Shown here: positions 29,201-37,713 of the stretch, piece by piece
How the letters are laid out: the number at the start of each line of letters is the position of its first letter
How positions within the stretch are numbered: position 1 is the first letter of the stretch
Assembly (NCBI RefSeq): GCF_047600445.1
Contig: NZ_JASGKT010000002.1
Coordinates: 1,612,001-1,676,000, forward strand
Length of the DNA stretch: 64,000 bases
Direction: 5' to 3'
Source of the DNA: Piscinibacter sp047600445
Lineage (GTDB): Bacteria; Pseudomonadota; Gammaproteobacteria; Burkholderiales; Burkholderiaceae_C
The notes under the pieces: generated by a model
Databases searched by the model: none
What the model was told of the DNA's origin: nothing
The model's input: only the letters and a program-made list of their open reading frames with translations
Translations under genes and position numbers: made by a program

Positions 29201-30086
29201 GCTCCTGCTGCGACAGCCGCGCGAACAGCGGCAGGATCTCCACGCCCGGCGGGTGGTGGCGGCGCAGGTGCTCGGCCGCCTCGCGGATCTCGCGCTCGCC
29301 GGGCAGGAAGACCAGCACGTCGCCCGCGCCCTCGCGCCAGAGTTCGTCGACGGCCTCGCCGATGGCGTCGTTCAGGTCGAACTCGCGCGACTCCTCGAAC
29401 GGCCGCCATCGCTGCTCCACCGGGAACAGCCGCCCCGACACCTGGATCACCGGCGCCGGAGCGCGCGCCGAGGCGAAGTGCTGCGCGAAGCGGTCGGCGT
29501 CTATGGTCGCCGAGGTCACGATCAGCTTCAGGTCGGGCCGGCGCGGCAGGATGCGGCGCAGGTAGCCGAGCAGGAAGTCGATGTTCAGGCTGCGCTCGTG
29601 CGCCTCGTCGATGATCAGCGTGTCGTAGGCGCGCAGCAGCGGGTCGCTTTGCGTCTCGGCCAGCAGGATGCCGTCGGTCATCAGCTTGACCGAGGCGCCG
29701 CGCTGCAGGCGGTCCTGGAAGCGCACCTTGTAGCCCACCACCTCGCCGAGCGGCGAGTTCAGCTCCTGGGCGATGCGCTTGGCCACGCTCGACGCCGCGA
29801 TGCGGCGCGGCTGCGTGTGGCCGATCAGGCCCTTGCCGCCCGCGCCCAGCCCGCGGCCCAGCGCCAGCGCGATCTTCGGCAACTGCGTGGTCTTGCCCGA
29901 GCCGGTCTCGCCGCAGACGATCACCACCTGGTTCGCCTCGACGGCGCGCGCGATCTCGTCGCGCCGCGCCGAGACGGGCAGCGATTCGGGGAAGCTGATC
30001 GCCGGAACGGCGTTGGGAGCAGGTGCTGGCACGGGGCGCGGATTATCGGAGACAAGCCCCGGAGCGCGCCGCGCCCTGCGGCACAA
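26208..30086 (-). CDS. hrpA: ATP-dependent RNA helicase HrpA (DEAH box)
   Basis: DEAH-box RNA helicase of about 1292 aa, matching the large HrpA size. Motifs by this numbering: Walker A GETGSGKTT (59-67), DEAH (160-163) followed by ERS, SAT (TSATIDADRF), and the QRAGRCGR motif VI. The HA2/OB-fold region follows, then the long HrpA-specific C-terminal part (DUF3418). An Ala/Pro-rich linker interrupts it near residues 970-1010. The start is uncertain: the frame begins with TTG at 30086, and an in-frame GTG lies at 30032; both precede all conserved motifs. It is divergent from argA with only about 30 nt between starts. Confidence 0.94.
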   Translation of the reverse strand: MCRRARRAPGLVSDNPRPVPAPAPNAVPAISFPESLPVSARRDEIARAVEANQVVIVCGETGSGKTTQLPKIALALGRGLGAGGKGLIGHTQPRRIAASSVAKRIAQELNSPLGEVVGYKVRFQDRLQRGASVKLMTDGILLAETQSDPLLRAYDTLIIDEAHERSLNIDFLLGYLRRILPRRPDLKLIVTSATIDADRFAQHFASARAPAPVIQVSGRLFPVEQRWRPFEESREFDLNDAIGEAVDELWREGAGDVLVFLPGEREIREAAEHLRRHHPPGVEILPLFARLSQQEQDRVFEPHGAPRIVLATNVAETSLTVPGIRYVIDAGTARVKRYSYRNKVEQLLVEPVSQAAANQRAGRCGRVANGICIRLYDEKDYAGRPRFTDPEILRSSLAGVILRMKSLGLGNVEDFPFLEAPPRRAIADGYQLLSELGAVDETNQLTRIGTELARLPLDPRVGRMILEARERQALTEILVIAAAFSLQDVRDRPLEQQQAADNAHRKFDDERSEFSGDLKLWKWLEDSKGAHSKEKGEHKLSLRKQEQLLREHFISPRRVREWRDLHAQLHTVVAEHGWRLNATPATYEQIHLSLLAGLLGNIGCKSDDEDWYLGARGIRFHRHPGTHLSKKPGRWIVAAELVETTRLFGRGIAAIDPAWLPGIAAHVIKTQLLEPHWEKKAAEVVALERATLYGIVVYNNRRVNFGNVDPKAAREIFIREALVGGEWETRLPFLAANRKLIAQVQELEHKSRRQDVLVDDDLIYAFYDAQIPADVVSGATLERWYREEVKRQPRLLTLTRDELMRHEAAGITTAAFPKTIRLGGIDCAASYLHEPGDAKDGLTVTVPIYVLNQVAEERCEWLVPGMLKDKVLALVKTLHQRPRSRLVPLPAYAEEFVAEAAFAQGDLIDALLRHVRERTQLAVQRNDFKREQLSPHLAMNFRVVDEHGRQLGSGRNLAALKAELGGQARSAFQALAALKIAAAPAVPAAPAASATPAASAPAAPPPAAKASEKYAAWTFGELPELLELRKGGQSLVGFPALIDCGGHVEIEVFDEPDAAAAKHRVGLRRLVALQIRDALKYLEKNIPDLQKMAVAYMPLGTAEELREQIVELALDRAFLAEPLPADAAAFARRVDEGRGRLTLIASEIARAAGTVLAEWSAAQRKLKDARPARETADDVAAQLARLVPRRFVTATPWAALAHLPRYLKGVQMRLDKWRADPARDAQRLAELRPLEQRFTRALAERKGRADARLDEFRWLLEELRISLFAQELRTPQPVSVKRLERAWEQLQR

Positions 30087-30115
30087 TTGCCGCCGCAGCC
30101 GCCCTTCCCGCGCCG

Positions 30116-31453
30116 ATGAGCCTCGTCTTCCCCCACACCTTCGTGCCGTGGTTCCGCCATGTCGCGCCGCACATCCACGCCTACCGCGGCAAGACCTTCG
30201 TCGTCGCGATCGCCGGCGAGCTGATCGCCGCCGGCAAGCTCGACCGCTTCGCGCAGGACCTCGCGATCCTGCACGCGATGGGCATCAAGCTGGTGCTGGT
30301 GCACGGCTTCCGCCCGCAGGTCACCGAGCAGTTGCGCGTCAAGGGCCACCCGGCGCGCTACAGCCACGGCATGCGCATCACCGACGCGGTGGCGCTCGAC
30401 TGCGCGCAGGAAGCCGCCGGCCAGCTCCGCTTCGAGATCGAGGCGGCCTTCTCGCAGGGCCTGCCGAACACGCCGATGGCCAACGCCATCGTGCGCGTGG
30501 TCTCGGGCAACTTCCTGACCGCGCGGCCGGTGGGCATCGTCGACGGCGTCGACTTCATGCACAGCGGCGTGGTGCGCAAGGTCGACGCGGGCGCGATGCG
30601 CAAGGCCATAGACACCGGCGCGCTGGTGCTGCTGTCGCCGTTCGGCTTCTCGCCCACCGGCGAGGCCTTCAACCTGACGATGGAAGACGTGGCCACCAGC
30701 GCGGCCGTCGCGCTGCAGGCCGACAAGCTGCTGTTCATGACCGAGGTGCCCGGCATCCACGAGAAGGTCGACGACGCCGACAGCCCGATCGACACCGAGC
30801 TGGCGCTGGCCGAGGCCGAGCGGCTGCTGGCCGCGCTGCCCGCGCCGACGCAGCCCGCCGACCCGGCCTTCTACCTGCGCCACTGCGTCAAGGCCTGCCG
30901 CGGCGGCGTGGAGCGCTCGCACATCCTGCCCTTCGCGGTCGACGGCGCGCTGCTGCTGGAGGTGTTCACGCACGACGGCATCGGCACGATGGTGGTCGAC
31001 GAGAAGCTCGAGAGCCTGCGCGAGGCCGGCGCCGACGACATCGGCGGCATCCTGCAACTGATCGAGCCCTTCGAGAGCGACGGCACCCTGGTCAAGCGCA
31101 GCCGCACCGAGATCGAGCGCGACATCGGCCACTACACGGTGATCGAGCACGACGGCGTGATCTTCGCCTGCGCCGCGCTGTACGCCTATCCCGAGGCGCG
31201 CACCGGCGAACTGGCGGCGCTGACGGTGTCGCCCAACGTGCAGGGCCAGGGCGACGGCGAACGCATCCTCAAGCGCGTCGAGCAGCGCGCCAAGGCGATG
31301 GGGCTGGAGAGCATCTTCGTGCTGACCACGCGCACCATGCACTGGTTCATCAAGCGCGGCTTCGCCAGCGTCGACCCCGACTGGCTGCCCGAGGCGCGCA
31401 AGCGCAAGTACAACTGGGACCGGCGCTCGCAGGTCCTGGTCAAGAAACTGTGA
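30116..31453 (+). CDS. argA: Amino-acid N-acetyltransferase (N-acetylglutamate synthase)
   Basis: Catalyses the first step of arginine synthesis, acetyl-CoA plus glutamate to N-acetylglutamate. The product is 445 aa in two domains: an amino-acid-kinase-like region (residues about 20-270, with LVLVHGFRPQVTEQL and FNLTMEDVATSAAVALQADK) and a C-terminal GNAT acetyltransferase (about 295-440, with ELAALTVSPNVQGQGDGERI as the acetyl-CoA loop). The kinase-like part is regulatory in this family, for arginine feedback. It is followed after 13 nt by yggX on the same strand. Confidence 0.95.
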   Translation: MSLVFPHTFVPWFRHVAPHIHAYRGKTFVVAIAGELIAAGKLDRFAQDLAILHAMGIKLVLVHGFRPQVTEQLRVKGHPARYSHGMRITDAVALDCAQEAAGQLRFEIEAAFSQGLPNTPMANAIVRVVSGNFLTARPVGIVDGVDFMHSGVVRKVDAGAMRKAIDTGALVLLSPFGFSPTGEAFNLTMEDVATSAAVALQADKLLFMTEVPGIHEKVDDADSPIDTELALAEAERLLAALPAPTQPADPAFYLRHCVKACRGGVERSHILPFAVDGALLLEVFTHDGIGTMVVDEKLESLREAGADDIGGILQLIEPFESDGTLVKRSRTEIERDIGHYTVIEHDGVIFACAALYAYPEARTGELAALTVSPNVQGQGDGERILKRVEQRAKAMGLESIFVLTTRTMHWFIKRGFASVDPDWLPEARKRKYNWDRRSQVLVKKL

Positions 31454-31466
31454 AAGGAATTCCACC

Positions 31467-31739
31467 ATGCCCCGCACCATCCAGTGCAGCTACCTGAAGA
31501 AGCAGGCCGAGGGCCTGGACTTCGCGCCCTACCCCGGCGAGCTCGGCAAGCGCATCTACAACGAGATCAGCAAGGAGGCCTGGGCGCTGTGGCTCAAGCA
31601 CCAGACCATGCTGGTCAACGAGAACCGCCTGAACCTGGCCGACCAGCGCGCCCGCCAGTACCTGGCGCGCCAGATGGAGCGCTTCTTCTTCGGTGAGGGC
31701 GCCGAGCAGCCGGCCGGCTACGTGCCGCCTTCGGCCTGA
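31467..31739 (+). CDS. Probable Fe(2+)-trafficking protein YggX
   Basis: Small protein of 90 aa matching the oxidative damage protection / iron-trafficking family: MPRTIQCSYLKKQAEGLD with the conserved Cys7, then FAPYPGELGKRIYNEISKEA and WALWLKHQTMLVNENRLNL. Family members protect iron-sulfur clusters from oxidation. AAGGAA precedes the ATG, and it lies 13 nt behind argA. The next gene encodes a ferric-ion binding protein, a further iron link. Confidence 0.94.
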   Translation: MPRTIQCSYLKKQAEGLDFAPYPGELGKRIYNEISKEAWALWLKHQTMLVNENRLNLADQRARQYLARQMERFFFGEGAEQPAGYVPPSA

Positions 31740-31785
31740 TTCCAGCTTGCACCCGGCCTGATCCCGCTATCCGGCGCGGGCATTC

Positions 31786-31816
31786 ATTGAGAACGCTTCT
31801 CGTTCGACTCTAGAAT
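31786..31816 (+). promoter_or_regulatory. Fur box overlapping a sigma-70 promoter before the ferric-binding protein gene
   Basis: attgagaacgcttctcgtt (31786-31804) closely matches the gammaproteobacterial/betaproteobacterial Fur consensus built on TGAGAA and TTCTC half-sites. It overlaps a -35 element TTGAGA (31787-31792). A -10 element TAGAAT (31811-31816) follows at an 18-nt spacing. Iron-bound Fur would be expected to block this promoter. The start codon is at 31844 behind AGGAG. Confidence 0.75.
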
Positions 31817-31843
31817 CCCGGGCTCCCGCCACCAGGAGTCCGC

Positions 31844-32878
31844 ATGAAGATACGCCTCGCCCTCGCCTCCATCGCCGCCCTGCTGGCCGCCGCGCCCGCC
31901 GCCGCGCAGGACAAGGTGCTCAACCTCTACTCGGCGCGCCACTACCAGACCGACGAGGCGCTGTACGCCGACTTCACCAAGGCCACCGGCATCCGCATCA
32001 ACCGCGTCGATGCCGACGACGCCGGCATCGTGGCGCGCCTGAAGAGCGAAGGCGCGGCCAGCCCGGCCGACGTGGTACTGCTGGTCGACGCGGCGCGCCT
32101 GTGGAACGCCGAGTCCAGCGGCCTGTTCCAGCCCTTCAAGTCGGCGCTGCTCGAACAGCGCATCCCCGCCACGCTGCGCGGCGCCGACGACGGCAAGGGT
32201 TCGCAGTGGTTCGGCTTCTCGACGCGCGGCCGCGTGATCGTCTACAACAAGCTGAACGTCAAGAAGGACGACGTCGACACCTACGAGGAACTCGGCGACC
32301 CGAAGAACAAGGGCAAGGTCTGCACCCGTTCCGGCTCGCACCCCTACAACCTCTCGCTGTTCGGCGCGATGCTGCAGCACCTGGGCGAACCCGCCACCGA
32401 GAACTGGCTCAAGGGCGTGGTCGACAACATGGCGCGTGCGCCCAAAGGCGGCGACACCGACCAGATCAAGGCCGTGGCCAGCGGTGAATGCCAGATCGCG
32501 CTGACCAATACCTATTACCTGGCGCGCCTGATGCGCTCTTCGAAGCCGGAAGACCGCGCGGTGGTCGAAAAGGTCGGCGTGGTGTTTCCCAACCAAGCCA
32601 GCTGGGGAACGCACGTGAATATCGCCGGTGCCGCCATCGCGCGCCATGCGCCGAACCTCGACTCGGCCAAGCAGTTTCTCGAATACCTGGCCAGCGACTC
32701 GGCGCAGGCGTATTTTGCCGACGGCAACAACGAATGGCCGGCGGTGCCCGGCGTCAAGACGGCCAACCCGGCGCTCGCCGCGCTCGGCACGTTCAAGGCC
32801 GAAACCATTCCGGTTGCCGCCGCCGGCGGCAACCAGGTGAAGGTTCAGCAAATGCTGGACCGTGTCGGCTACAAATGA
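31844..32878 (+). CDS. Fe(3+) ABC transporter substrate-binding protein (FbpA/FutA type)
   Basis: Periplasmic ferric-ion binding protein, 344 aa, with a signal peptide (residues 1-21, AAA/QDKV). Family signatures are VLNLYSARHYQTDEALYADF at the mature N terminus and the iron-binding tyrosine pair Tyr224-Tyr225 in LTNTYYLARL. A Fur box overlaps its promoter, supporting iron-responsive expression. No FbpB permease or FbpC ATPase follows: the next genes are H-NS-like and a signalling protein. It therefore must work with a transporter encoded elsewhere, or act alone. Part of the gene near 32480-32880 is less G+C-rich at third positions than its neighbours. Confidence 0.93.
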   Translation: MKIRLALASIAALLAAAPAAAQDKVLNLYSARHYQTDEALYADFTKATGIRINRVDADDAGIVARLKSEGAASPADVVLLVDAARLWNAESSGLFQPFKSALLEQRIPATLRGADDGKGSQWFGFSTRGRVIVYNKLNVKKDDVDTYEELGDPKNKGKVCTRSGSHPYNLSLFGAMLQHLGEPATENWLKGVVDNMARAPKGGDTDQIKAVASGECQIALTNTYYLARLMRSSKPEDRAVVEKVGVVFPNQASWGTHVNIAGAAIARHAPNLDSAKQFLEYLASDSAQAYFADGNNEWPAVPGVKTANPALAALGTFKAETIPVAAAGGNQVKVQQMLDRVGYK

Positions 32879-32916
32879 ATCCGTGGGTTTGAACCCGAGG
32901 GTTTGCCATTGATTTT

Positions 32917-32942
32917 CAGGAGCGGAAACCGGGCCGCTCCTG
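32917..32942 (+). terminator. Possible terminator hairpin after the ferric-binding protein gene
   Basis: A 9-bp inverted repeat (32917-32925 with 32934-32942) encloses an 8-nt loop, 38 nt after the stop. No T-run follows, so intrinsic termination is doubtful. A TAGAAT sequence at 32945-32950 immediately after it could be the -10 element for the H-NS-like gene, without a convincing -35. Confidence 0.35.
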
Positions 32943-32987
32943 CCTAGAATATCCCCGCCGCGACATCGGGTTTGCGGGGAGTTTTGA

Positions 32988-33296
32988 ATGGCCACCCTCC
33001 AGGAACTGCTGCAGCAGAAAGAAGCGCTAGAGCGCCAAATCGACCTGACCCGCAAACGCGAGCGCGCCGAGGCGATCGCCCAGGTGCGCGCGCTGATGAA
33101 CGAATACGGCCTGACGCCGGCCGACCTCGGCGCGCGCGCCGTGCCGCCGGCGCCCGCCAAGTCCGGCGCGACCAAGCTGGCGCCGAAATACCGCCATCCC
33201 GACAGCGGCGAAACCTGGAGCGGCCGCGGCCTGCAGCCCAACTGGCTGAAGGCGGCCCTGGCCGCCGGCCGCAAACTCGACGAGTTCAAGCTCTGA
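32988..33296 (+). CDS. H-NS family nucleoid-associated protein
   Basis: Protein of 102 aa. The N-terminal half is a predicted coiled-coil oligomerisation region (LQELLQQKEALERQIDLTRK, then RERAEAIAQVRALMNEYGLT). The C-terminal DNA-binding domain contains the family core KYRHPDSGETWSGRGLQPNW, where the GRG element inserts in the minor groove of A+T-rich DNA. A good GGGGAG Shine-Dalgarno precedes the ATG. Such proteins silence A+T-rich acquired DNA; whether it controls neighbours is unknown. Confidence 0.93.
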   Translation: MATLQELLQQKEALERQIDLTRKRERAEAIAQVRALMNEYGLTPADLGARAVPPAPAKSGATKLAPKYRHPDSGETWSGRGLQPNWLKAALAAGRKLDEFKL

Positions 33297-33316
33297 ACAC
33301 GCTCGCGCGCTCGGCG

Positions 33317-35990
33317 ATGTCCCGGCTGCGCGCGCTGGGCCACGGGCTGCCGTTGCCGCGGCGCGCCCTGGCCGCCTTCGGCTGGGCGCTGGCGCTGTGC
33401 CTGGCCTACTACGCCAGCGGCCTGCTCGGCCTGGCCATACCGCAGGTCGGCCACAGCGTCAGCCTGATCTGGGCGCCCGCCGGCATCGCCTTCGCGGCGC
33501 TGCTGCGCCTCGGGCCGCGCCTGTGGCCGGCGGTGGCGCTGGCCGCGCTGGTGGTCGCCTTGTCCAGCGGCCTGGCGCTGTGGATGGCCGTGCTGGTGGC
33601 GCTCGGCAACGCCGGGGCGATGGCCTGGGTGGCCGCGCTGCTGCGGCGCCGGCGCATGCAGCCGGCGCTGGGCCGGCGTCACGACCTGCGCCTGCTGGCC
33701 CTCGGCGCCTGCGGCGCGGCGGCGCTGACGGCCACGAACGGCACGCTGTGGCTGCTGCTCGGCAGCGCGCTGCCCTGGTCCGCCGCACCGCGCCTGTGGG
33801 GCCACTGGTGGCTGGGCGACCTGATGGGGGTGATCGTCGTCGGCGTGCCGCTGCTGACGCTGTCGCGCCGCACCTTCGCCCAGGCGCTCGCGCCGGGCTG
33901 GCTGGGCGCGGCGCTGGCGGGCGCCTCGCTGCTGGCGGCGTGGCTGGCGTTCCGCGGCGCGGGCGGCATGCCGTCGCCGCTGCTGTTCGTGCCCTACCTG
34001 CTGCTGGGCTGGCTGGCGCTGCGCAGCGGCCTGTTCACCGCCTCGGCGACGGTGCTGGTGCTGGCGCTGATCGCGCTCGCCGGCACGCTGGCCGGCGCCG
34101 GCCCGTTCGCCTCGGCGCCGCCGCAGCGCGGCCTGGGCCTGCTGGCCGGCTACCTCGCCACGCTGGCGGCGGTGCCGCTGCTGGCCGCAGCGCTGGTCGG
34201 CGAACTGAGCGCCCGTGCGCAGCGCTGGCGGCTCGCGCTGGCCGCCTCGCAACTCGGCGTGGCCGACTGGAACCTGCGCCGAGCCGAGATCGAGTTCTCG
34301 CCGCGCTGGGCCGCGCTGCTCGACGCGCCGGAACTCGACGCGCCGGCGCCGGCACAGGCCTTCTGGTCGCGCCTGCGCGACGACGACCACCCCGCGGTGC
34401 AGGCGGCGCTGGCCTCGCTGCGCGACGCGCAGGCCGAGTCGGCGTGCGTCGAATGCCAGATGCGCCGCGGCGACGGCGCCTGGCGCTGGTTCGAGCTGAA
34501 CGCGCTGGCCGCCGAGCGCGATGCCGACGGCGCGCCGCTGCGCCTGGTGGCCACGCTGCGCGACGTGCACGGCGAACACGAGACGCGTGCGCGCGAACTG
34601 GCCGCCGACGGCCTGTACCGCCAGTTGCAGGAGCGCATGGCGCGCCAGGCCTTCTACGACGAGGTGACGCGCCTGCCCAACCGCACCCGGCTCGGCCATG
34701 CTGCTGCACGACGCGCTGGACACCAGCCGGCGCGAAGGCTCGCTGCTGACGGTGTGCCACCTCGACATCGACCACTTCAAGGACATCAACGACAGGTACG
34801 GCCGCGACGCCGGCGACCGGCTGATGGCCGCGCTGGCCGCGCGCGTGCAGGCCTCGCTGCGCAGTTGGGCCGGCGGCGACGACGTCGCGGCGCGCGTCGG
34901 CGGCGACGAGTTCGCGCTGCTGCTGCGCACCGCCACGCTGCGCGAGAGCCACCACGCCGTCGAGCGCGTGCTGCGCCAGGTCGCGCAGCCCTGCGACATC
35001 GGCCTGCCCGACGGCCCGCTCAGCGTCACGGCCAGCATCGGCGCCACCGTCTTCCCCTACGACCGCGCCGACGGCGACGCGCTGCTGCGCCACGCCGACC
35101 AGGCGATGTACGGCGCCAAGCAGGCCGGCCGCAACGGCTACCTGTTCTTCGACGCCGAGCAGGAGCGCCGCACCAAGGACCGCTTCGTCGCGCTCGGCCG
35201 CGTGCAGGAGGCGCTGGACGCCTCCGAGTTCGAGCTGCACTACCAGCCGCGCGTCGACATGCGGCGCGGCCGCGTGCGCGGCGCCGAGGCGCTGCTGCGC
35301 TGGCGGCACCCGGAGCAGGGGCTGGTCGGGCCGTCGCAGTTCATGCCGCTGGTCGAGCACACCGTGCTCGGCGTCGCGCTCGGGCGCTGGGTGCTGGCGC
35401 AGGGCGTGGCGCAGCTCGCCGCCTGGCTGCACGAGGGGCTGGACCTGACGCTGAACATCAACGTCTCGGCGCGCCACCTGCAGGAGCCCGCCTTCGTCGA
35501 CGAACTGGCCGCGCTGCTCGCGCCGCACGGCCCGGCGGTGGCCGGGCACCTGGTGCTGGAGGTGCTGGAGACCGCCGCGCTGGCCGACATCGACTACACC
35601 TGCGAGCTGATGCAGCGCTGCCGCGAGCTGGGCGTGCGCTTCGCGCTCGACGACTTCGGCACCGGCTACTCGACCTTCACCTACCTGAAGCGCCTGCCGG
35701 TCGACCAGATCAAGATCGACCGCTCGTTCGTGCAGCAGATGCTCGACGACCGCCAGGACCACGCCATCGTCGAGGGCGTGATCGCGCTGGCGCACGCCTT
35801 CGGCTGCGAGGTGGTGGCCGAGGGCGTCGAGGCGCCCGCGCAGGCGGCGCGGCTGGTCGAACTGGGCTGTGACGCCGGCCAGGGCAACGGCATCGCCGCG
35901 GCCATGCCGCCCGAGCGGCTGCCGCCGTGGATCCAGGCCTTCGCCGGCATGCCGGCCCCGGACCCGGCCCCGCCCTCGGACAGCCTTTAG
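33317..35990 (+). pseudogene. MASE1-PAS-GGDEF-EAL signalling protein, frameshifted
   Basis: A cyclic-di-GMP turnover gene broken by one frameshift. Frame 1 (from ATG 33317) encodes a MASE1-like membrane sensor of about eight helices (HSVSLIWAPAGIAFAALLRL), then a PAS-type domain (about residues 305-430) and the start of GGDEF (FYDEVTRLPNRTRL). At 34691-34700 the frame is lost; the rest of GGDEF and EAL continues in the next frame from about 34698. Deleting one G from the GG at 34694-34695 would restore RLAMLLHDALD. It could be a true mutation, a phase-variable site or a sequencing error. Both catalytic motifs (GGDEF, EAL) are otherwise intact. Confidence 0.8.
34698..35990 (+). CDS. GGDEF-EAL half of the frameshifted protein
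   Basis: The open frame downstream of the frameshift encodes 430 aa. The GGDEF domain lacks only its first helix and keeps HLDIDHFKDINDRYG and ARVGGDEFALLL. The EAL domain carries RGAEALLRW, NINVSARHL, FALDDFGTGYSTF and IKIDRSFV, with the Glu and Asp residues needed for phosphodiesterase activity, followed by CEVVAEGVE. The tail reads DAGQGNGIAAAMP, diverging from the usual QGY(x)PxP form. An ATG coincides with the frame start, but no Shine-Dalgarno is visible, so independent translation is doubtful. It ends 10 nt before dnaG. Confidence 0.7.
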   Translation: MLLHDALDTSRREGSLLTVCHLDIDHFKDINDRYGRDAGDRLMAALAARVQASLRSWAGGDDVAARVGGDEFALLLRTATLRESHHAVERVLRQVAQPCDIGLPDGPLSVTASIGATVFPYDRADGDALLRHADQAMYGAKQAGRNGYLFFDAEQERRTKDRFVALGRVQEALDASEFELHYQPRVDMRRGRVRGAEALLRWRHPEQGLVGPSQFMPLVEHTVLGVALGRWVLAQGVAQLAAWLHEGLDLTLNINVSARHLQEPAFVDELAALLAPHGPAVAGHLVLEVLETAALADIDYTCELMQRCRELGVRFALDDFGTGYSTFTYLKRLPVDQIKIDRSFVQQMLDDRQDHAIVEGVIALAHAFGCEVVAEGVEAPAQAARLVELGCDAGQGNGIAAAMPPERLPPWIQAFAGMPAPDPAPPSDSL

Positions 35991-36000
35991 ACTTTGGCCG

Positions 36001-37713
36001 GTGATCCCGCCCGGCTTCATCCAGGAACTGCTCTCGCGCACCGACATCGTCGACGTGGTCGGGCGCCACGTGCAGCTCAAGAAGGCCGGCATCAACCACA
36101 AGGGGCTGTGCCCCTTCCACGGCGAGAAGTCGCCCAGCTTCATCGTCAGCCCGTCGCGCCAGACCTACCACTGCTTCGGTTGCGGCGCGCACGGCAACGC
36201 GGTCGGCTTCCTGATGGAGCATGCCGGCCTGGGTTTCCCGGAGGCGGTGCGCGAGCTGGCCCAGCAGGTCGGCCTGGTGGTGCCGGAAGACGACAGCTCG
36301 CCGGCCGAGCGCGAGCGCGCCGCCGCGCAGAAGCAGCGCCAGGCGACGCTCACCGACGTGCTCGCCAAGGCCTGCGACCACTACCGCAAGGAACTGCGCG
36401 CCAGCCCGCGCGCGATCGACTACCTCAAGCGCCGCGGCCTGAGCGGCGAGATCGCCGCGCGCTTCGGCCTCGGCTACGCGCCCGACGGCTGGCGCAGCCT
36501 GGCCAGCGCCTTCGCGCGCTACGACGATCCGCTGCTGGAGGAAAGCGGCCTGGTGATCGTCAAGCCCGCCGACAGCGGCGACGAGGCCGACGCGCGGCGC
36601 TACGACCGCTTCCGCGACCGCGTCATGTTCCCTATCCGCTCGGTGCAGGGCGAGGTGATCGGCTTCGGCGGACGCATCATCGACCAGGGCGAGCCCAAGT
36701 ACCTCAACTCGCCCGAGACGCCGGTGTTCAGCAAGGGCCGCGAGCTGTACGGCCTGTACGAAGGTCGCAGCGCGATCCGCCAGCGCGGCTACGCGCTGGT
36801 GGTCGAGGGCTACATGGACGTGGTCGCGCTGGCGCAAAGCGGCTTCGGCAACGCGGTGGCCACGCTGGGCACCGCCTGCACGGCGGAGCACGTTCAGAAG
36901 CTGTTCCGCTTCACCGACTCGGTGGTGTTCAGCTTCGACGGCGACGCCGCCGGCCGCCGCGCCGCCGGCCGCGCGCTGGAAGCGAGCCTGCCGCACGCCA
37001 GCGACACGCGCACCGTGCGCTTCCTGTTCCTGCCCGCCGAGCACGACCCGGACTCCTACGTGCGCGAACTGGGCGCCGAGGCCTTCGAGCAGTGCGTCGC
37101 GCAGGCGGTGCCGCTGTCGCGCCAGTTGATCGAGGCGGCCCGCGCCGATGTCGACACCGCCACCGCCGAAGGCCGCGCGCGCTTCGTCGTGCAGGCGCGG
37201 CCGCTGTGGAACGCGCTGCCGCCGGGCATGCTCCAGCGCCAGTTGCTGGGCCAGATCGCCTCCGTCGCGGCGCTGCCGGTGGAAGAACTCGCCGCCGCCT
37301 GGCAGACCCAGGCGCAGGGGCCGGCGCCACGCCGCGCGCCGCCGCGCCCGCCGGCGGCGCGCCGCCACATGCCGCGCCAGCCGGAAGACCGCGTGCTGTG
37401 GGCCTTGCTGCTGGAAAGCGGCTGGTGGAGCGAACTCTCCGCCGAGGACCACGAGCGCCTGTGCGCGCTGCAAGACTGGCGCGGCGAGGCGTTCCGGCTG
37501 ATCGACCGGCTCGCCACCGAAGAAGGCAACCTGCCCTGGGCGGCGCTGCGCGAGCGGCTGGCCGGCGAGGCATGGGCGGCGCAGGCGCTGCACCTGGTCG
37601 ACGGCGAAGACCCGGCCATCGAGCCATCGCTGGAGGATCTGCGCGCCTCCATCGTGCAACTGCGCCGGGCATCGGTGGACGCCGAGGTCATGCGCATCCT
37701 CGGCCGACGCTGA
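36001..37713 (+). CDS. dnaG: DNA primase
   Basis: Synthesises RNA primers at the replication fork. The product is 570 aa. The CHC2-type zinc site is Cys37, His40, Cys58, Cys61 (GLCPFHGEKS, HCFGCGAHGNA). The RNA polymerase domain includes RFRDRVMFPI and GFGGRIIDQGEPKYLNSPET, and the TOPRIM core is VVEGYMDVVAL and FSFDGDAAGRRAA. A Pro/Arg-rich linker (about residues 440-455) leads to the C-terminal DnaB-interaction domain. The start is a GTG at 36001, since the family N terminus IPPGFIQELLSRTDIVDVVG begins right there. It is followed by rpoD, the classic macromolecular-synthesis order, here without rpsU upstream. Confidence 0.96.
   Translation: MIPPGFIQELLSRTDIVDVVGRHVQLKKAGINHKGLCPFHGEKSPSFIVSPSRQTYHCFGCGAHGNAVGFLMEHAGLGFPEAVRELAQQVGLVVPEDDSSPAERERAAAQKQRQATLTDVLAKACDHYRKELRASPRAIDYLKRRGLSGEIAARFGLGYAPDGWRSLASAFARYDDPLLEESGLVIVKPADSGDEADARRYDRFRDRVMFPIRSVQGEVIGFGGRIIDQGEPKYLNSPETPVFSKGRELYGLYEGRSAIRQRGYALVVEGYMDVVALAQSGFGNAVATLGTACTAEHVQKLFRFTDSVVFSFDGDAAGRRAAGRALEASLPHASDTRTVRFLFLPAEHDPDSYVRELGAEAFEQCVAQAVPLSRQLIEAARADVDTATAEGRARFVVQARPLWNALPPGMLQRQLLGQIASVAALPVEELAAAWQTQAQGPAPRRAPPRPPAARRHMPRQPEDRVLWALLLESGWWSELSAEDHERLCALQDWRGEAFRLIDRLATEEGNLPWAALRERLAGEAWAAQALHLVDGEDPAIEPSLEDLRASIVQLRRASVDAEVMRILGRR

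Noticed and set aside
31784..35047. A 1087-codon minus-strand open frame across the ferric-binding, H-NS-like and GGDEF genes
   Set aside because: It spans several well-supported plus-strand genes and their promoter, and its product is Arg/Gln/Ala-rich without recognisable domains.
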